A DNA stretch of 64,000 nucleotides from contig NW_019773581.1 of the NCBI RefSeq assembly GCF_001039355.2, forward strand, positions 366,574-430,573. Reading direction: 5' to 3'. The DNA comes from Lingula anatina. Its lineage: Eukaryota > Brachiopoda > Lingulata > Lingulida > Lingulidae. The number at the start of each line of letters is the position of its first letter. Position 1 is the first letter of the stretch. The notes under the pieces are model-generated. The model worked only from the letters and a program-made list of their open reading frames with translations. It had not been told where the DNA came from and ran no database searches. The translations under genes and the position numbers were made by a program. Below, piece by piece: positions 12,701-23,000 of the stretch.

Positions 12701-12946
12701 TATTTTAAGGCTCTCGAAGCGTTCATCAGCGACCGCGCTAAGACTCCTTATGTTTGAGAAAAGTATGGTAAGGGGGATCGAGTACGGCCCTGGGTTGGGG
12801 TGGATATCTCCAGATAGTAGAATGATCTCAAGCATGATGATAGTTACTAGGAACAGAGTCACTTTTGATATCAGGTGAAGTGTGACGGGTGTCAGTTTGC
12901 AGGATCCAGACGATAGCTTATGTATAACACAATAAAAATTGGCCAA
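9757..12946 (-). pseudogene. LINE ORF2 pseudogene: endonuclease and reverse transcriptase
   Basis: Endonuclease signatures appear in order: NIRSL, GLCEAG, VFYRSP, GDFNAHNRQWF, then after a frameshift near 12310 SCIDLTVTD and GRTDHATL. RT signatures follow: AYGPDGI, HKKGSKTDIENYRPISLL, IFLDFAAAFDSV, SVPQGSILGPLL and CADDT in place of the usual YADDT/FADDT box. The C-terminal part has the NHAKKIMFNIHNQLAP block. Damage: an in-frame TAG near 11283 where W is expected (PDI*KEAY), a stop just after CADDT (10737), another stop near 10690, and a frameshift near 10300-10370. The element therefore cannot make active ORF2 protein. A 2A-like motif precedes the endonuclease. Confidence 0.9.
12785..12808 (-). 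other. 2A-like motif DIHPNPGP ahead of the LINE endonuclease
   Basis: The reading frame has a hydrophobic run, then LLSGDIHPNPGP, then the endonuclease domain. The 2A consensus is D-(V/I)-E-x-N-P-G-P; here the E position is H. 2A-like sequences are known in some APE-type non-LTR retrotransposons. Whether this variant would cause ribosome skipping is not known from the sequence. Confidence 0.55.
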
Positions 12947-13293
12947 TTGCGACCCTCCACTGACCTAAACTAATCCCCATTCATGTGAATGATCACCAAG
13001 TACCCCCGTCCCCAGCCATGCCCTCCCCTCAGTCCTCTTAGGTTATATTTTGGAAAGCTAAAGTTCATAGTCAGAGGAAAAAAGGGGGAAAAAGGAAGCG
13101 GATGTGCATAGTATATAGCAACAGCCAAGCAGTCGAATGAGAACTGGCTTGGTAGAGTGGATAAGAAACAAAATGAATAAATATACAGAAGCACATGCAA
13201 CGCTTCACTTACAACATTACACACAAAAGTCATCATAATCAGTTTAGTCCTGATTATATACCATCGTCAGACAGAAAGATGTACCTGTACAGT

Positions 13294-14190
13294 TTATAAT
13301 AAGTCTTTTGCATTTAATTTATAGTTTTTCTTTTTTATTTTTTCGTCAATGATGTCAAATATGTCGAATTTTATTTTGTCATCAGTGTTTTTTGGTTTGC
13401 CATAGACGCTCCCGTTAAAGTACCACGCTTGTTCTATTAGCTGACTCTCATTTAGTCTGTGTAAAAGCTCAATGTTACGTTTGGTTACATCGTCTGAAAG
13501 TTTCATATTCTTTCCCGATTTCCTGAGTACTGCACGTTTTTCATAATCCGTGCTTTCACATCAGTGTTCTTAACTTTCAGTAGTATTGGTCTTTCCTGTC
13601 CTCGCTTTCCAGGTATCCTGTGAACGGCAACGATCTCTTCACTGGTCACCCGTACACCCGTTTCCGTCTGTAGCAGTTGGACAACATGCCGACCATGTCT
13701 CCTCTTTCACTCCGTAGATCTTGATGTTGTTTTTTCGGGAGTATTGCTCATTGTAGTTGGCATTGATTTGAGCTTCTTTGGACATGTTGCCAGCTTTCTC
13801 TGCTGTTTTTGCTAACCTTGTAATTTCTCTTTTATTGTCCATAATCTGCTCTTTCAATAGTTGGTTTTCAGTTGACAGGTGATCGTATCCCTCTTTCAGT
13901 CTTCCGAATCTCACGTCGAATTTCATTTCCATTTCTAAAAACCGCTTTTCCATGGCTTTTTTCAAGACTTTAACCATCACGTCTACCATAGCTTTTATTC
14001 CGCCCACCTCGTCTTTTATTATTTGTTTTAATTCAGTTTTGATTTCTAGCATTTCTTGCATAATGAGTTGAGATTCATCGCCACTGGAGTTTGAGAGTTC
14101 CGAGTGAAGTCTTTTCGTTGACTGAGATGTTTTCGAGTCATTACGCTCGTTTGTTTCTTTAGTTCCATTCATCATGGGGCGATGAACCAT
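13294..14190 (-). pseudogene. LINE ORF1 pseudogene (coiled coil plus RRM-like region)
   Basis: The N-terminal part (14190 to about 13700) has an acidic/serine-rich start, a long heptad-like helical region (IMQEMLEIKTELKQIIKDE onward) and the ORF1 signature YSRKNNIKIYGVKEE. The frame then shifts near 13690, continues as VAVHRIPGKRGQERPILLKV, and shifts again near 13505 into NIELLHRLNESQLIEQAWYF and NGSVYGKPK, ending at 13294. This is the layout of LINE ORF1 RNA-binding proteins (coiled coil, RRM-like core, C-terminal domain). At least two frameshifts make it non-functional. Confidence 0.8.
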
Positions 14191-14695
14191 ACACTGTACA
14201 CATTAATAGTGCAGGTAGAATGTTGTTATTGTTAATGGAATCATGAATGTAACTGATGCGTAATATTTGTTTCTGAAAAAAAAAAAATGAAAAAAGTAAG
14301 GCGCAAAAAGGAAAAAAGTGGAATATGAGGCGAAAGGGGAAAATGGGCTCAAAAATATAGAGAAGAATGATGTTTATTGGGACATTTTTTTCAACCTTTA
14401 ACTATCTGTTTACCAAATCAATATTGGTGTATCAGATTAATGTGATTAATGTAATGGAAAATTTCAATTACAGCGGCGTTAGAGAGATGATAAATACACT
14501 ATAAAAAGAGAACAGGTCACCAACGAACGTGTGTACATATTTACGAACATTTCTTGTCTGTTGAAACACTCCTTTTTTTTCTGTAACGAAGATACATTTG
14601 AAGATTCATTTGGCATCATTTCTAGAAGCATTGTTGAATTGTTACGGCAAAAAGAGAAAAAGTATGAGAGTTGGTGTTTTCGTTTTTGAGATGAA

Positions 14696-14724
14696 GCAGT
14701 TTTGAAGATTGTATCACGTCAGAG
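14696..14724 (+). other. Possible 5' untranslated exon end of the first ITAM-like gene
   Basis: The block GCAGT...GTATCACGTCAGAG is followed by a good donor (GTAGGTGC) after 14724. A similar block with a donor (GTGAGTGT after 16691) sits at the matching place upstream of the second copy. Stops in frame make it more likely untranslated than coding. Exon status is inference from conservation and splice consensus only. Confidence 0.35.
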
Positions 14725-14898
14725 GTAGGTGCGCAGCAAGCTGTCAGGAGAGGCGGAATCTTTTAAAAATTGAATGGAATTTAACTCGAAATTCGACAAA
14801 TATCAGTTGGTAATAACAGTTTTAAATGTTTAAATAAAAATAAATAAATAAAAATCATCTCCATTAAAGTACTCACTGATCCTTAATAACAATGGAGA

Positions 14899-15004
14899 TA
14901 TCCCAGCAAACACAGAACGACATTGTAACGTTAGCATGACGTTTATGTGAATAAACAACATTATAGTAACGTTATGATGACGGCCTGTATGTGTCGGCTG
15001 GGAT
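14899..15004. mobile_element. Small MITE with ATCCCAGC termini
   Basis: Ends read ATCCCAGCAAACACA on the left and, reversed, ATCCCAGCCGACACA on the right. Inside are AACGTTA strings near both ends. Length is about 106 bp. No clear target duplication. Confidence 0.55.
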
Positions 15005-15270
15005 GCTCGTTTTAAAACAGTTGACAATGTCTCTCAGATTTTTCTAATACGTACACTTTGTGAAAATGTGCTTGAAGAAGAAAATTATTTTTCAGAAAGT
15101 ATAATCCTAGAAATAGAAGCAGCAACATAATTTTAACATAACTGATTCCTCCCGTCTTCCAGTTATGATTTAGGGCAGTTTTACGCATCATCTCCTTCCC
15201 AATATACAAGTTTGTACATGCAGTTAAATATACAGCTGACCTTAAGTATTTTTACATCTAGGTCAGCGCA

Positions 15271-15990
15271 ATGTCAACAATGGGCCCCATGATTTTTATT
15301 ACTAGCACCCCTTCCACTACAGTAGCTGACCCCTCATCTACAATTGCCGCAGTCGATCCCAATGCCAATAACACGGTTCTCTCCATCGTCGTCGGTGTCC
15401 CTGTCGCATTGTTATTGGGTCTCCTCTTTGCCTTTGTTGTGGTCTTCGTTATAAGGCGCCGAAGAGCTAGTGCGACAAAAAAGACCTCATTGGAGACAGG
15501 AGATGATCACACATTCAACAATTTGTCACCAAAGAAGTCCATTGATGACGAAGTGATCGCTAACGCTATGAAAACGACAGGTCTTGAAACCAAGGGCGCT
15601 ATCCCTGATTATCTGGATTTGGCCAACACTACACATCCGGTTTACTTGGACCTGACCAGCAGTCAGGATTCGCTGTATTTAGATTTGTCCAGCGAGTCCC
15701 ATACTTATCTCGACTTAGGACCAAACGTGGCTTCAAAAACGGCCGCTGAAAACCTTGGAGGGGAATACATAGAGTTTCCCTCCACAGTCAAACTCCCAAG
15801 AGAAACCACCTTGGTGTACCAAAATGTTCAGCCCCACGGCTACGCCAATGTCGACATCCCAAACTCTGAGGTCACTTTTTGTCGAAGTGATATTCCAGAA
15901 ATTCGAATTGAACAAGCTAAAGACTGCAAGGGTCCGGCTGCCCCGGATGCTAGTACCAGTGAAGCCACTTACCAAAACAATCTAAGTTAA
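15271..15990 (+). CDS. Single-pass membrane protein with tandem ITAM-like YLDL motifs, copy 1
   Basis: A 239-residue open frame in one exon. Residues 1-37 are Ser/Thr/Pro rich with an N-glycosylation sequon (NNT at 33-35). Residues about 38-61 form one hydrophobic helix, followed by RRRR, so the C-terminus should be cytosolic. The tail has four YLDL motifs at Y114, Y125, Y136 and Y146. Gaps between successive motifs are 7, 7 and 6 residues, which is the ITAM rule YxxL-x(6-8)-YxxL. Further tyrosines are Y166 (YIEF) and Y183, Y191, Y234 in YxN form (YQNV, YANV, YQNN), the Grb2-SH2 type. No cleavable signal peptide is seen at this ATG, so it resembles a type III transmembrane adaptor such as LAT. 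Alternatively, an acceptor-like TAG|GTCAG 9 bases before the ATG stays in frame and could make this the last exon of a larger receptor. No known family was recognised. An AATAAA lies at 16124. Confidence 0.8.
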   Translation: MSTMGPMIFITSTPSTTVADPSSTIAAVDPNANNTVLSIVVGVPVALLLGLLFAFVVVFVIRRRRASATKKTSLETGDDHTFNNLSPKKSIDDEVIANAMKTTGLETKGAIPDYLDLANTTHPVYLDLTSSQDSLYLDLSSESHTYLDLGPNVASKTAAENLGGEYIEFPSTVKLPRETTLVYQNVQPHGYANVDIPNSEVTFCRSDIPEIRIEQAKDCKGPAAPDASTSEATYQNNLS

Positions 15991-16660
15991 CTGTGAAGAT
16001 GCTTTATTTTGCTATCTTAATAATAATAATAATAATAATATTTATTTCTTAAAACCGCACTACACTAGCGTCTCAGTGCTGTTTACAGGTAAAATTATTA
16101 GGATTACAACTTATTATATATATAATAAAAGCTAAGGTATTTTGCTCTGGTTTTCAAGCTGAATTCACTTGCTTCAAATATGAAGCACATATATATTTCG
16201 TTCTCTGAAAACCAAATGCTAGCTTTTTAATTTCAATAAAACGATGTGAAACCGATTTGCTACTTTGACAATAACTGCTTGTCAATTGTAGGTCTTATAA
16301 TGTATCTAACACCCTTTTGTGATTGCATTGCTCTGGTTCATGTTACATAAATTGATATCATATTCCCTCCCGGAAACACCGCCAAATACTAGATCACACT
16401 GATGCCCTTGCTAATAACAATGACATTCATGGCATATTTGGGTAATAGTTTTTCAAGTGCAGACAATAAGACACGCCTTTATAAGTGTACACGTCTACCA
16501 GTTAGTACATTTCACATTTTCCGGCCTACCCAACTCTTCGCTTTTTATGATACAAAGACGCCGTTTTAATGGACATTTGGCATCACTCGCAGTAGGATTG
16601 TTGATTTGTACTGATATTTGAAAACTATTATGAAAGATGGCGCATTAGTTATGAGCACGG
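15991..16660. other. Intergenic stretch between the two ITAM-like genes
   Basis: Contains an (AAT)n microsatellite at 16018-16040 and AATAAA strings at 16124 and about 16236 that could serve polyadenylation of copy 1. No coding content recognised. Confidence 0.5.
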
Positions 16661-16691
16661 GCAGTAGGGAAGAGTTTGTATTACGTCAGAA
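16661..16691 (+). other. Possible 5' untranslated exon end of the second ITAM-like gene
   Basis: GCAGTAGGGAAGAG...GTATTACGTCAGAA followed by donor GTGAGTGT. It matches the block at 14696-14724 upstream of copy 1, including the ACGTCA core. The core could alternatively be a CRE/ATF-type promoter site (TGACGT on the other strand). Confidence 0.35.
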
Positions 16692-17287
16692 GTGAGTGTA
16701 TACACATGCAGCTGTTGCAATGAGGGTTTTAATTACTACGTGAATGAAATCTGAATCAAAATCTGACATATATTACTTACTTAATACTTTTAGTTATATG
16801 CATGGGACCAATAACTCTACGCTACAAGCACGGGAGGTAGGTGTGTTTCTTTTAAACAGCAGACAAAGTCGTTCGGCCTTTTTAACATGAATATCTTATA
16901 AGCGTGAAACGAAGTATTTTTCTTCAGTTCGGCTGATCAAAAGTCCCTCCTACGTTACCGGCTGGTAAAAATTGTATCCCTCTTACTTAGGGGCCGCATA
17001 TTTAAAAAACAGTGTTGAGGTATTTCAATGGTAGCACTAAGTACATGTAGCACAAAGTTCTACTATAGCTACACTTATCGACAATGTACAAGATGATCGG
17101 TTGCCTAGTCGATGTTCTGTAAAAGTAAAATAAATCTCATGGTACCCTTAAACTAGTGAACATAAATGCAGTAGGGATGACAGTTTTTGATGGCATAGTA
17201 TAAGTATATATATTTAACAGCAATAAGATAAACACAGCTACATGTAACAATTTGTACCTTTAGAACTAGGATAACAGCTACGGTGCA

Positions 17288-18001
17288 ATGTCAAGCCGTG
17301 ATGGTCCTGTTTTCATCACAGTCTCCCCTTCCACTACCGACGTTTATCCCTCAACTACACTAGCCGCAGTGGAGCCCAATGCCAATAGCTCGGATCTGTC
17401 CATCGTCGTCGGTTTCCCTGTCGCCATTTCTATGGGCCTCCTCTTTGCCTTTGTTGTGGTCTTTTTTATAAGGCGCCGGAGAGCTAGTGCGACAAAAAAG
17501 ACCTCATTGGAGACAGGAGATGATCCCGCATTTAACAAATTGTCACCAAAGAAGTCCGTTATTGACAACATGATCACCGACGCTATGAACACGACAGGTC
17601 TTGAAACCAAGGGCGCTATCCCCGATTATCTGGATTTGGCCAACACAACACATCCGGTTTACTTGGACCTGACCGGCAAACAGGATCCGCTGTATTTAGA
17701 TTTGTCCAGCGAGTCCTATACTTATCTCGACTTAGGACCAGACGTGGCTTCAAAATCGACCGCTGAAAACCTGGGAGGGGAATACATAGAGTTTCCCTCT
17801 ACAGCCAAATCCTCAAAAGAAACCACCTCGCTGTACCAAAATGTTCAGACCTACGGCTACGCCAATGTCCACATCCCAACCTCTGAGGTCACTTTTTGTC
17901 GAAGTGATATTCCAGAAATTCGAATTGAGCAAGCTGAAGACTGCAAGGATCCGGCTGCTCCGGATGATAGCACAAGTAAAGCAACGTATCAAAATATCTA
18001 G
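17288..18001 (+). CDS. Single-pass membrane protein with tandem ITAM-like YLDL motifs, copy 2
   Basis: A 237-residue paralogue of the protein at 15271. Order is the same: Ser/Thr-rich outer segment (1-37, sequon NSS), one membrane helix (about 38-61), RRRR, and a long tyrosine-rich tail. Y114, Y125, Y136 and Y146 sit in YLDL with gaps 7, 7 and 6; YIEF at 166; YQNV, YANV and YQNI at 183, 191 and 234. All tyrosine motifs are kept, while the outer segment and the linker at 80-100 have changed most (for example PAFNKLSPKKSVIDNMITDA). This suggests the motifs are under selection after a recent tandem duplication. An in-frame acceptor-like CTAG lies 18 bases before the ATG, leaving open an upstream ectodomain. 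It is probably a signalling adaptor or receptor tail for Src/Syk-type kinases; that role is inferred from motifs alone. Confidence 0.8.
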   Translation: MSSRDGPVFITVSPSTTDVYPSTTLAAVEPNANSSDLSIVVGFPVAISMGLLFAFVVVFFIRRRRASATKKTSLETGDDPAFNKLSPKKSVIDNMITDAMNTTGLETKGAIPDYLDLANTTHPVYLDLTGKQDPLYLDLSSESYTYLDLGPDVASKSTAENLGGEYIEFPSTAKSSKETTSLYQNVQTYGYANVHIPTSEVTFCRSDIPEIRIEQAEDCKDPAAPDDSTSKATYQNI

Positions 18002-20063
18002 GTTTGACTATGGGGGTTTTAACACAAGCATCTTTAAACTTATCGAATTTCTGTCGTTGAGCAATGGCTTGGAATCTATTCTTAAAAACGAATCAGAACT
18101 AAGATAACTGCCAATTTGATGTTTTTCTTTAACATGTAATAGTCATTTCATTTCAAAATGCTTTTTTGTGTATTTCGTGCATTGTGATGAGTCGCAGGGC
18201 TGAGAGATTGAATAAGATGAAATGATGGCAACAATAAGTAGAACAACAGCGTAAACAACCATATGGTGAACACCAAACACGTATTTGATAACAGATTCCT
18301 CTGCCAGCAAACAGCAGTATTCGATCCTGTGGATCGTGCACAGAATCCAGAAATTAAATTTTATCCACTCTTCCTACTAGACATCAATGTTACATTTAGA
18401 AAATTAAAGCACCTGTTCCCAAACGGCGTACATTGATTGGGCTCTTGTGTAAAGGGAGTTTCACAACACGCTAACGGCGATCACGTTCATCCAAGTATCA
18501 CATCAACGCATTTTCATTACTAGATCGACGTTCACATGAAGACGAGGTGTTATGTATTACCAAGCACGAAGATGACAATTCAAGCCAACTATACAATATG
18601 TAGGCCTTAGCTACCACTTATTACAGGACTGTGAACAATTGGATTCGGCTTTTAAGAACTCATAATTCCATTCCATGAAAAATGTCAGATAACATCTTTT
18701 GATACCAATTTTCTAAATGAGCAACAAATAATAATAATAAAGGCACGTACATCTCGGCGTAAAACATATCGAATCGTACCAGTTGTAACATGTATTCTAA
18801 AAGACGCAAACACTTTTAAATAAGTTTTATTCAAGAAATCCGTTCAATGATTCGAAAGTCATCAAATTTGCTTTTTTATACAGAAACGATACTCATCTTG
18901 AACCGCAATACGACTTACTTGAGGACATTTCTTCTAAAGACAAATATGATGCGATTTCAAAACATCACACAAAAAAACCATTATAACAAACGAACATAGA
19001 TTTATTGTACACCGTGTGATGTAAAAATTTAGATTAGGAATTCCATTTTGTCCTTAGTTGATACCGCTTATATCTAATTCAGATAAAACCGTTAAGAAAT
19101 GCTTCTGGCACAATCCATGTTCTCATTTTAGCACAATTATAGAACCCAATCATTTGAGAGAACAGAAATCTAGGTTATTTTTCAAAGATGCCCGAATACG
19201 CTGAGAAACCATAGATGCTGTAGAAGCTGGGTAAATACAGTGAAAAAAAATTCGTATCAAAAACCCAATGTACATTATCAGAACTTCTCAAAGAATTATT
19301 AATATATATGGTAAAATTATTACGCTGCCCCCCCCCTCCCCACAGCTGGATAAATACGGTGAGAAAGATTTCATATCAAAAATCCAATTAAATTATTAGG
19401 TCTTTTCAGACACACATATATATATATAGTGATAATCATGTGTTACCCCCCCCCCTCCCCCCAAATTGGTTGCCACCCTGTCATGTAATAGAGCTATATG
19501 TACCAACGCCGAGATGGCAATTTAAAAGAAAATAGCGCTAATGTAACATTGTGAACACTTTCTGTAACCCTGACGATGCGACGATCTTTTTAACTTTGCT
19601 GTCGTCATCTCTTTGTTGTTCAGAGTCAAATAATCTGTCATTGTAATTTATTTCATACCTGCCTCCGCGAACGATTGAAAGAACAGCGAAATTTGACAAA
19701 GTCAAACGCAAATCTTTTTATACAATACCAATACAATATGTTAAACATGTTTGATTGGCTTTCCTTTCAAATCTTTTTGTTACTCTCCTCTTTGATATTT
19801 CGTCACTGTTCAGTCCTGTAAATAAGTGTTTTTTGACTTCATATTCACTTTTTATGATCATCATAGGACATTTACAAGCTTATTTATCCCTCACCCCATT
19901 TTTCAGTCAATTTTCATTATTGAAAATAAAAGGAGGGGAATGCAAGGTTGAATTATTTCAACAAAAATAAACTTTAAGCTTAGCTCCACATAATGTCAAC
20001 TAGCACAATACCTAACACCATACAAAGTCCGCTTTTAACTTCCAACAGTTTTTTTTCAATATT
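18002..20063. other. non-coding stretch with poly-C tracts
   Basis: AT-rich, with C-runs at about 19329 and 19446 inside related sequence (each near GATTTCATATCAAAAATCCAAT-like or similar text, suggesting a local duplication about 115 bp apart). No exon recognised. Confidence 0.4.
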
Positions 20064-23000
20064 TTAAGTCTTAGCCGGTGGCTCATCTGGCGCCATCACG
20101 GGCTCTTTCTCTTCCAGTGTCTTTAGCTCCATCAGCATAGACTTGTGTATTGGGTCGTCACTGGGGGCGTTGGTGAATAGACATCCCACGAAAACCCGGG
20201 TTCCCCACAGCGGGTGCGAGATCACCTTACAGCATCCAGCGTCATCAATGTCGAAACCGAAGTGTTTGTAGCGCTCGTCCGTCTCGAATAAAGTCGCGTT
20301 GGTGAAGTCTCCATAGTACTGAAAGAAAATTTGACCGGAATATTGAATATATATTTTTAAACAAAATACGACAGAAATATTCAATGCACATGTATAATTG
20401 GTATGTTTTAACTGAAATATTCATAAAATAAAGTTATTTTACTAACCAAGGTACCAAAATAAGTTGACCAGAGTACAGAACCTACATGTTATATAAATTC
20501 ATCTTAGGTTCGACTGTAGTTTTCACGCGTTCACCTTGAAAATATTCCATCAGCATGTGCCTTTTAAATCCAAGTCCCCCTAGAGAGGCAGAGGGAGAGA
20601 GAAGCCTCATTCAGAACAGTGGACAAACTAGTCAGAGGGTCAAATATTCCCCATGGGGAATCTATTCAGTGTCTATTAGCGGATAAGACAGCAAACTTTT
20701 TAGTAGGTCGCCATATTTGACCCACGGACTAGTAAGTCCACCGTTCTGAATGCGGAGAGAGAAAGAGAGAGAGAGAGAGAATTATCTTTATACTTAGGAA
20801 CACTTCATAGTTCACTCACTGGTCTCCCACTGGAAGGGTCAATGAAGTCTGCCCAGTAACCCTTCCCCTTTAGAGCCTCGCACATCACCTGGGCCAAGTC
20901 ATGGAACTGAAAAATCAAATAAAATAAATACACTACCTTAATGAGATGTTATAATATCAACCCCATGCCTTATCTTTACTCAAGGTTGCTGGGACCATAC
21001 TGAAAATGTTCTACTAAACACTGTTGCTTATTACCATTACACTACATAATGCTCCTCTGTCCTTCATCCTCACAAATGCTAACAATGCATTCTCTCTCAA
21101 TGTTCTACAGTCTTATATGCCCAGTTTAATCCATAATCTTAATCACCCCCCAAGGATCCTTTCTGAAATAACCACACTATCACCTCCCCCCCTTGAAGCT
21201 TCCTTTCTGAAATAGCCACACTATCACCTCCCCCTTGAAGCTTCCTTTCTGAAATAACCACACTATCACCCCCCCCCCCTTGAAGCTTCCTTTCTGAAAT
21301 AACCACACTATCACCCCCCCCCCCCCTTGAAGCTTCCTTTCTGAAATAACCACACTATCACCCCCCCCCCTTGAAGCTTCCTTTCTGAAATAGCCATACT
21401 ATCACCTCCCCCTTGAAGCTTCCTTTCTGAAATAACCACACTATCACCCCCCCCCCTTGAAGCTTCCTTTCTGAAATAATCACACTGAGTCCCTTATCAC
21501 TCTTCACTTTCAGTTCTTCATCAAAGTCATTTAATATAATACCCATGAGGCCATTCAGAATGAGAAGAGCCGAATGCTAGCTAGGCCACGACCTAAATAT
21601 GGTGGACCTACATAAAAGGAAGACTGCTTCAACCTGTAATGGTCTCTCCACCTCTCGCATGGCTCCCCACGCATTGTCCCTCGACCTGTTGAATTGAGCC
21701 AAGATTTAATTACTGTGCCTCTACAGGGACAATGCGTGGGGAGGCATTAAAGAGGCGGAGAGGCCATTACAGGATTAAGCAGTCTTCCTTTCATGTAGGT
21801 TCACCAGATTTAGGTCAAGGAGCAGCTAGCACAAAGCTCTTCTCATTCTGAATGGTCTCAACGTCTTCCCCTCGAGTACCCCCACCCCTCCGCAATTTTT
21901 CACAATTTCTGATACCTGATCCAGTAATTCTTCCCTCTCCTCTTCAACGTCTTCATTATATGCACTCATGTCATTCTCCGTCTTCAAAGTAATGGTCACT
22001 GCAGTAAACGGTCCCTCCTGCAAATTCTTGCCCGGGAACAAGTCCACGAAGTCTTTAAAAAGTTGGGGAAAAAATTGTACACATTTGTATTTTCTTCAGT
22101 ACACATGCTTTTTATGGCTCAGTTTGAAGTTTTAAAGACAAATAAATAAATAAATAAATTAATTAATTAATAAAAATAAAACAATTATGACACAGTATAC
22201 CTTAACTACTTTTACAAAGTCTGAATGTTACAGTATAAATGTTTAAAACGAAAGGCAACCTGAAAATACACATCATTTGGGGAACTACTGCTTCACGGAC
22301 TAAGAGCAGGTGACAGAACACTGGTGCATTCCAATTAACTTTTATATTAAGGCACTTATTTTATTCCTATTTGAGAAATGCATGCAGTTGTACTTATTAT
22401 CATATATGTGTGCATTGTAATTTTTTTTTTACAACTTCATTTACAATTCACTCACTCTGGCAAATTCAAGGTAGAAAATTACTTTAAAAAATACTTTACA
22501 TTGAAAAAAAAACCTTCCATGCTTTAAAAAATCTCACTAGCATTTACTATTTCATACCTTTGGTTGGGACAGTCATGTACTTCACACTCAAACTTGGGCA
22601 GTGAAGTGGACGACATATCGTAGCCTTCATACTCGCTGTCATAGAGGTCGTCTTCTTTCTCAAACCTCTCCTCCAACTGACTTATGTACTTCTCCTGCAA
22701 AGCGTAAGGAGGTGTAATTATTATTAGTGGTAGAAGTAGTGGTAGTAGTGGTTGTAGCTGTTACAGTAGTAGTATCATTAGCAGTAATAGCAGCAGTAGC
22801 AGAGAATGCATATTGCACTCGTTTTACACCCAAAACTATGTTACATGTTTTAACATTAAAACGGTCCTTTGCAGATCCATCCAGGGTCAACATAGGTCTA
22901 ATACAAAAATCCACTTCCTTTCTAAATTTTCTGATAAAGTATTCTTACATTCTGTGTCAAGAACTTTTTCAAAAAAATCTTACAGGACAAAGCAACACTG

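Larger units (their letters stand above)
9757..14190 (-). mobile_element. Degenerate APE-type non-LTR retrotransposon (CR1/L2-like LINE)
   Basis: A two-ORF LINE lies on the minus strand. ORF1 remnants are at 14190-13294. The ORF2 remnant (apurinic-type endonuclease then reverse transcriptase) runs 12946-9757. The order ORF1, EN, RT and the C-terminal block after RT agree with CR1/L2-type elements, but the exact clade needs a tree. Several frameshifts and stop codons show it is dead. I could not define the 5' end (somewhere between about 14200 and 14700), the 3' end or target duplications. Confidence 0.9.

Noticed and set aside
11785-12878. Plus-strand open frames over the retrotransposon
   Set aside because: They are antisense to the LINE endonuclease coding region, which explains their openness.
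21150-21485. Possible CRISPR-like array
   Set aside because: The units are adjacent with variable C-runs and no unique spacers; this is a minisatellite in a eukaryotic intron.
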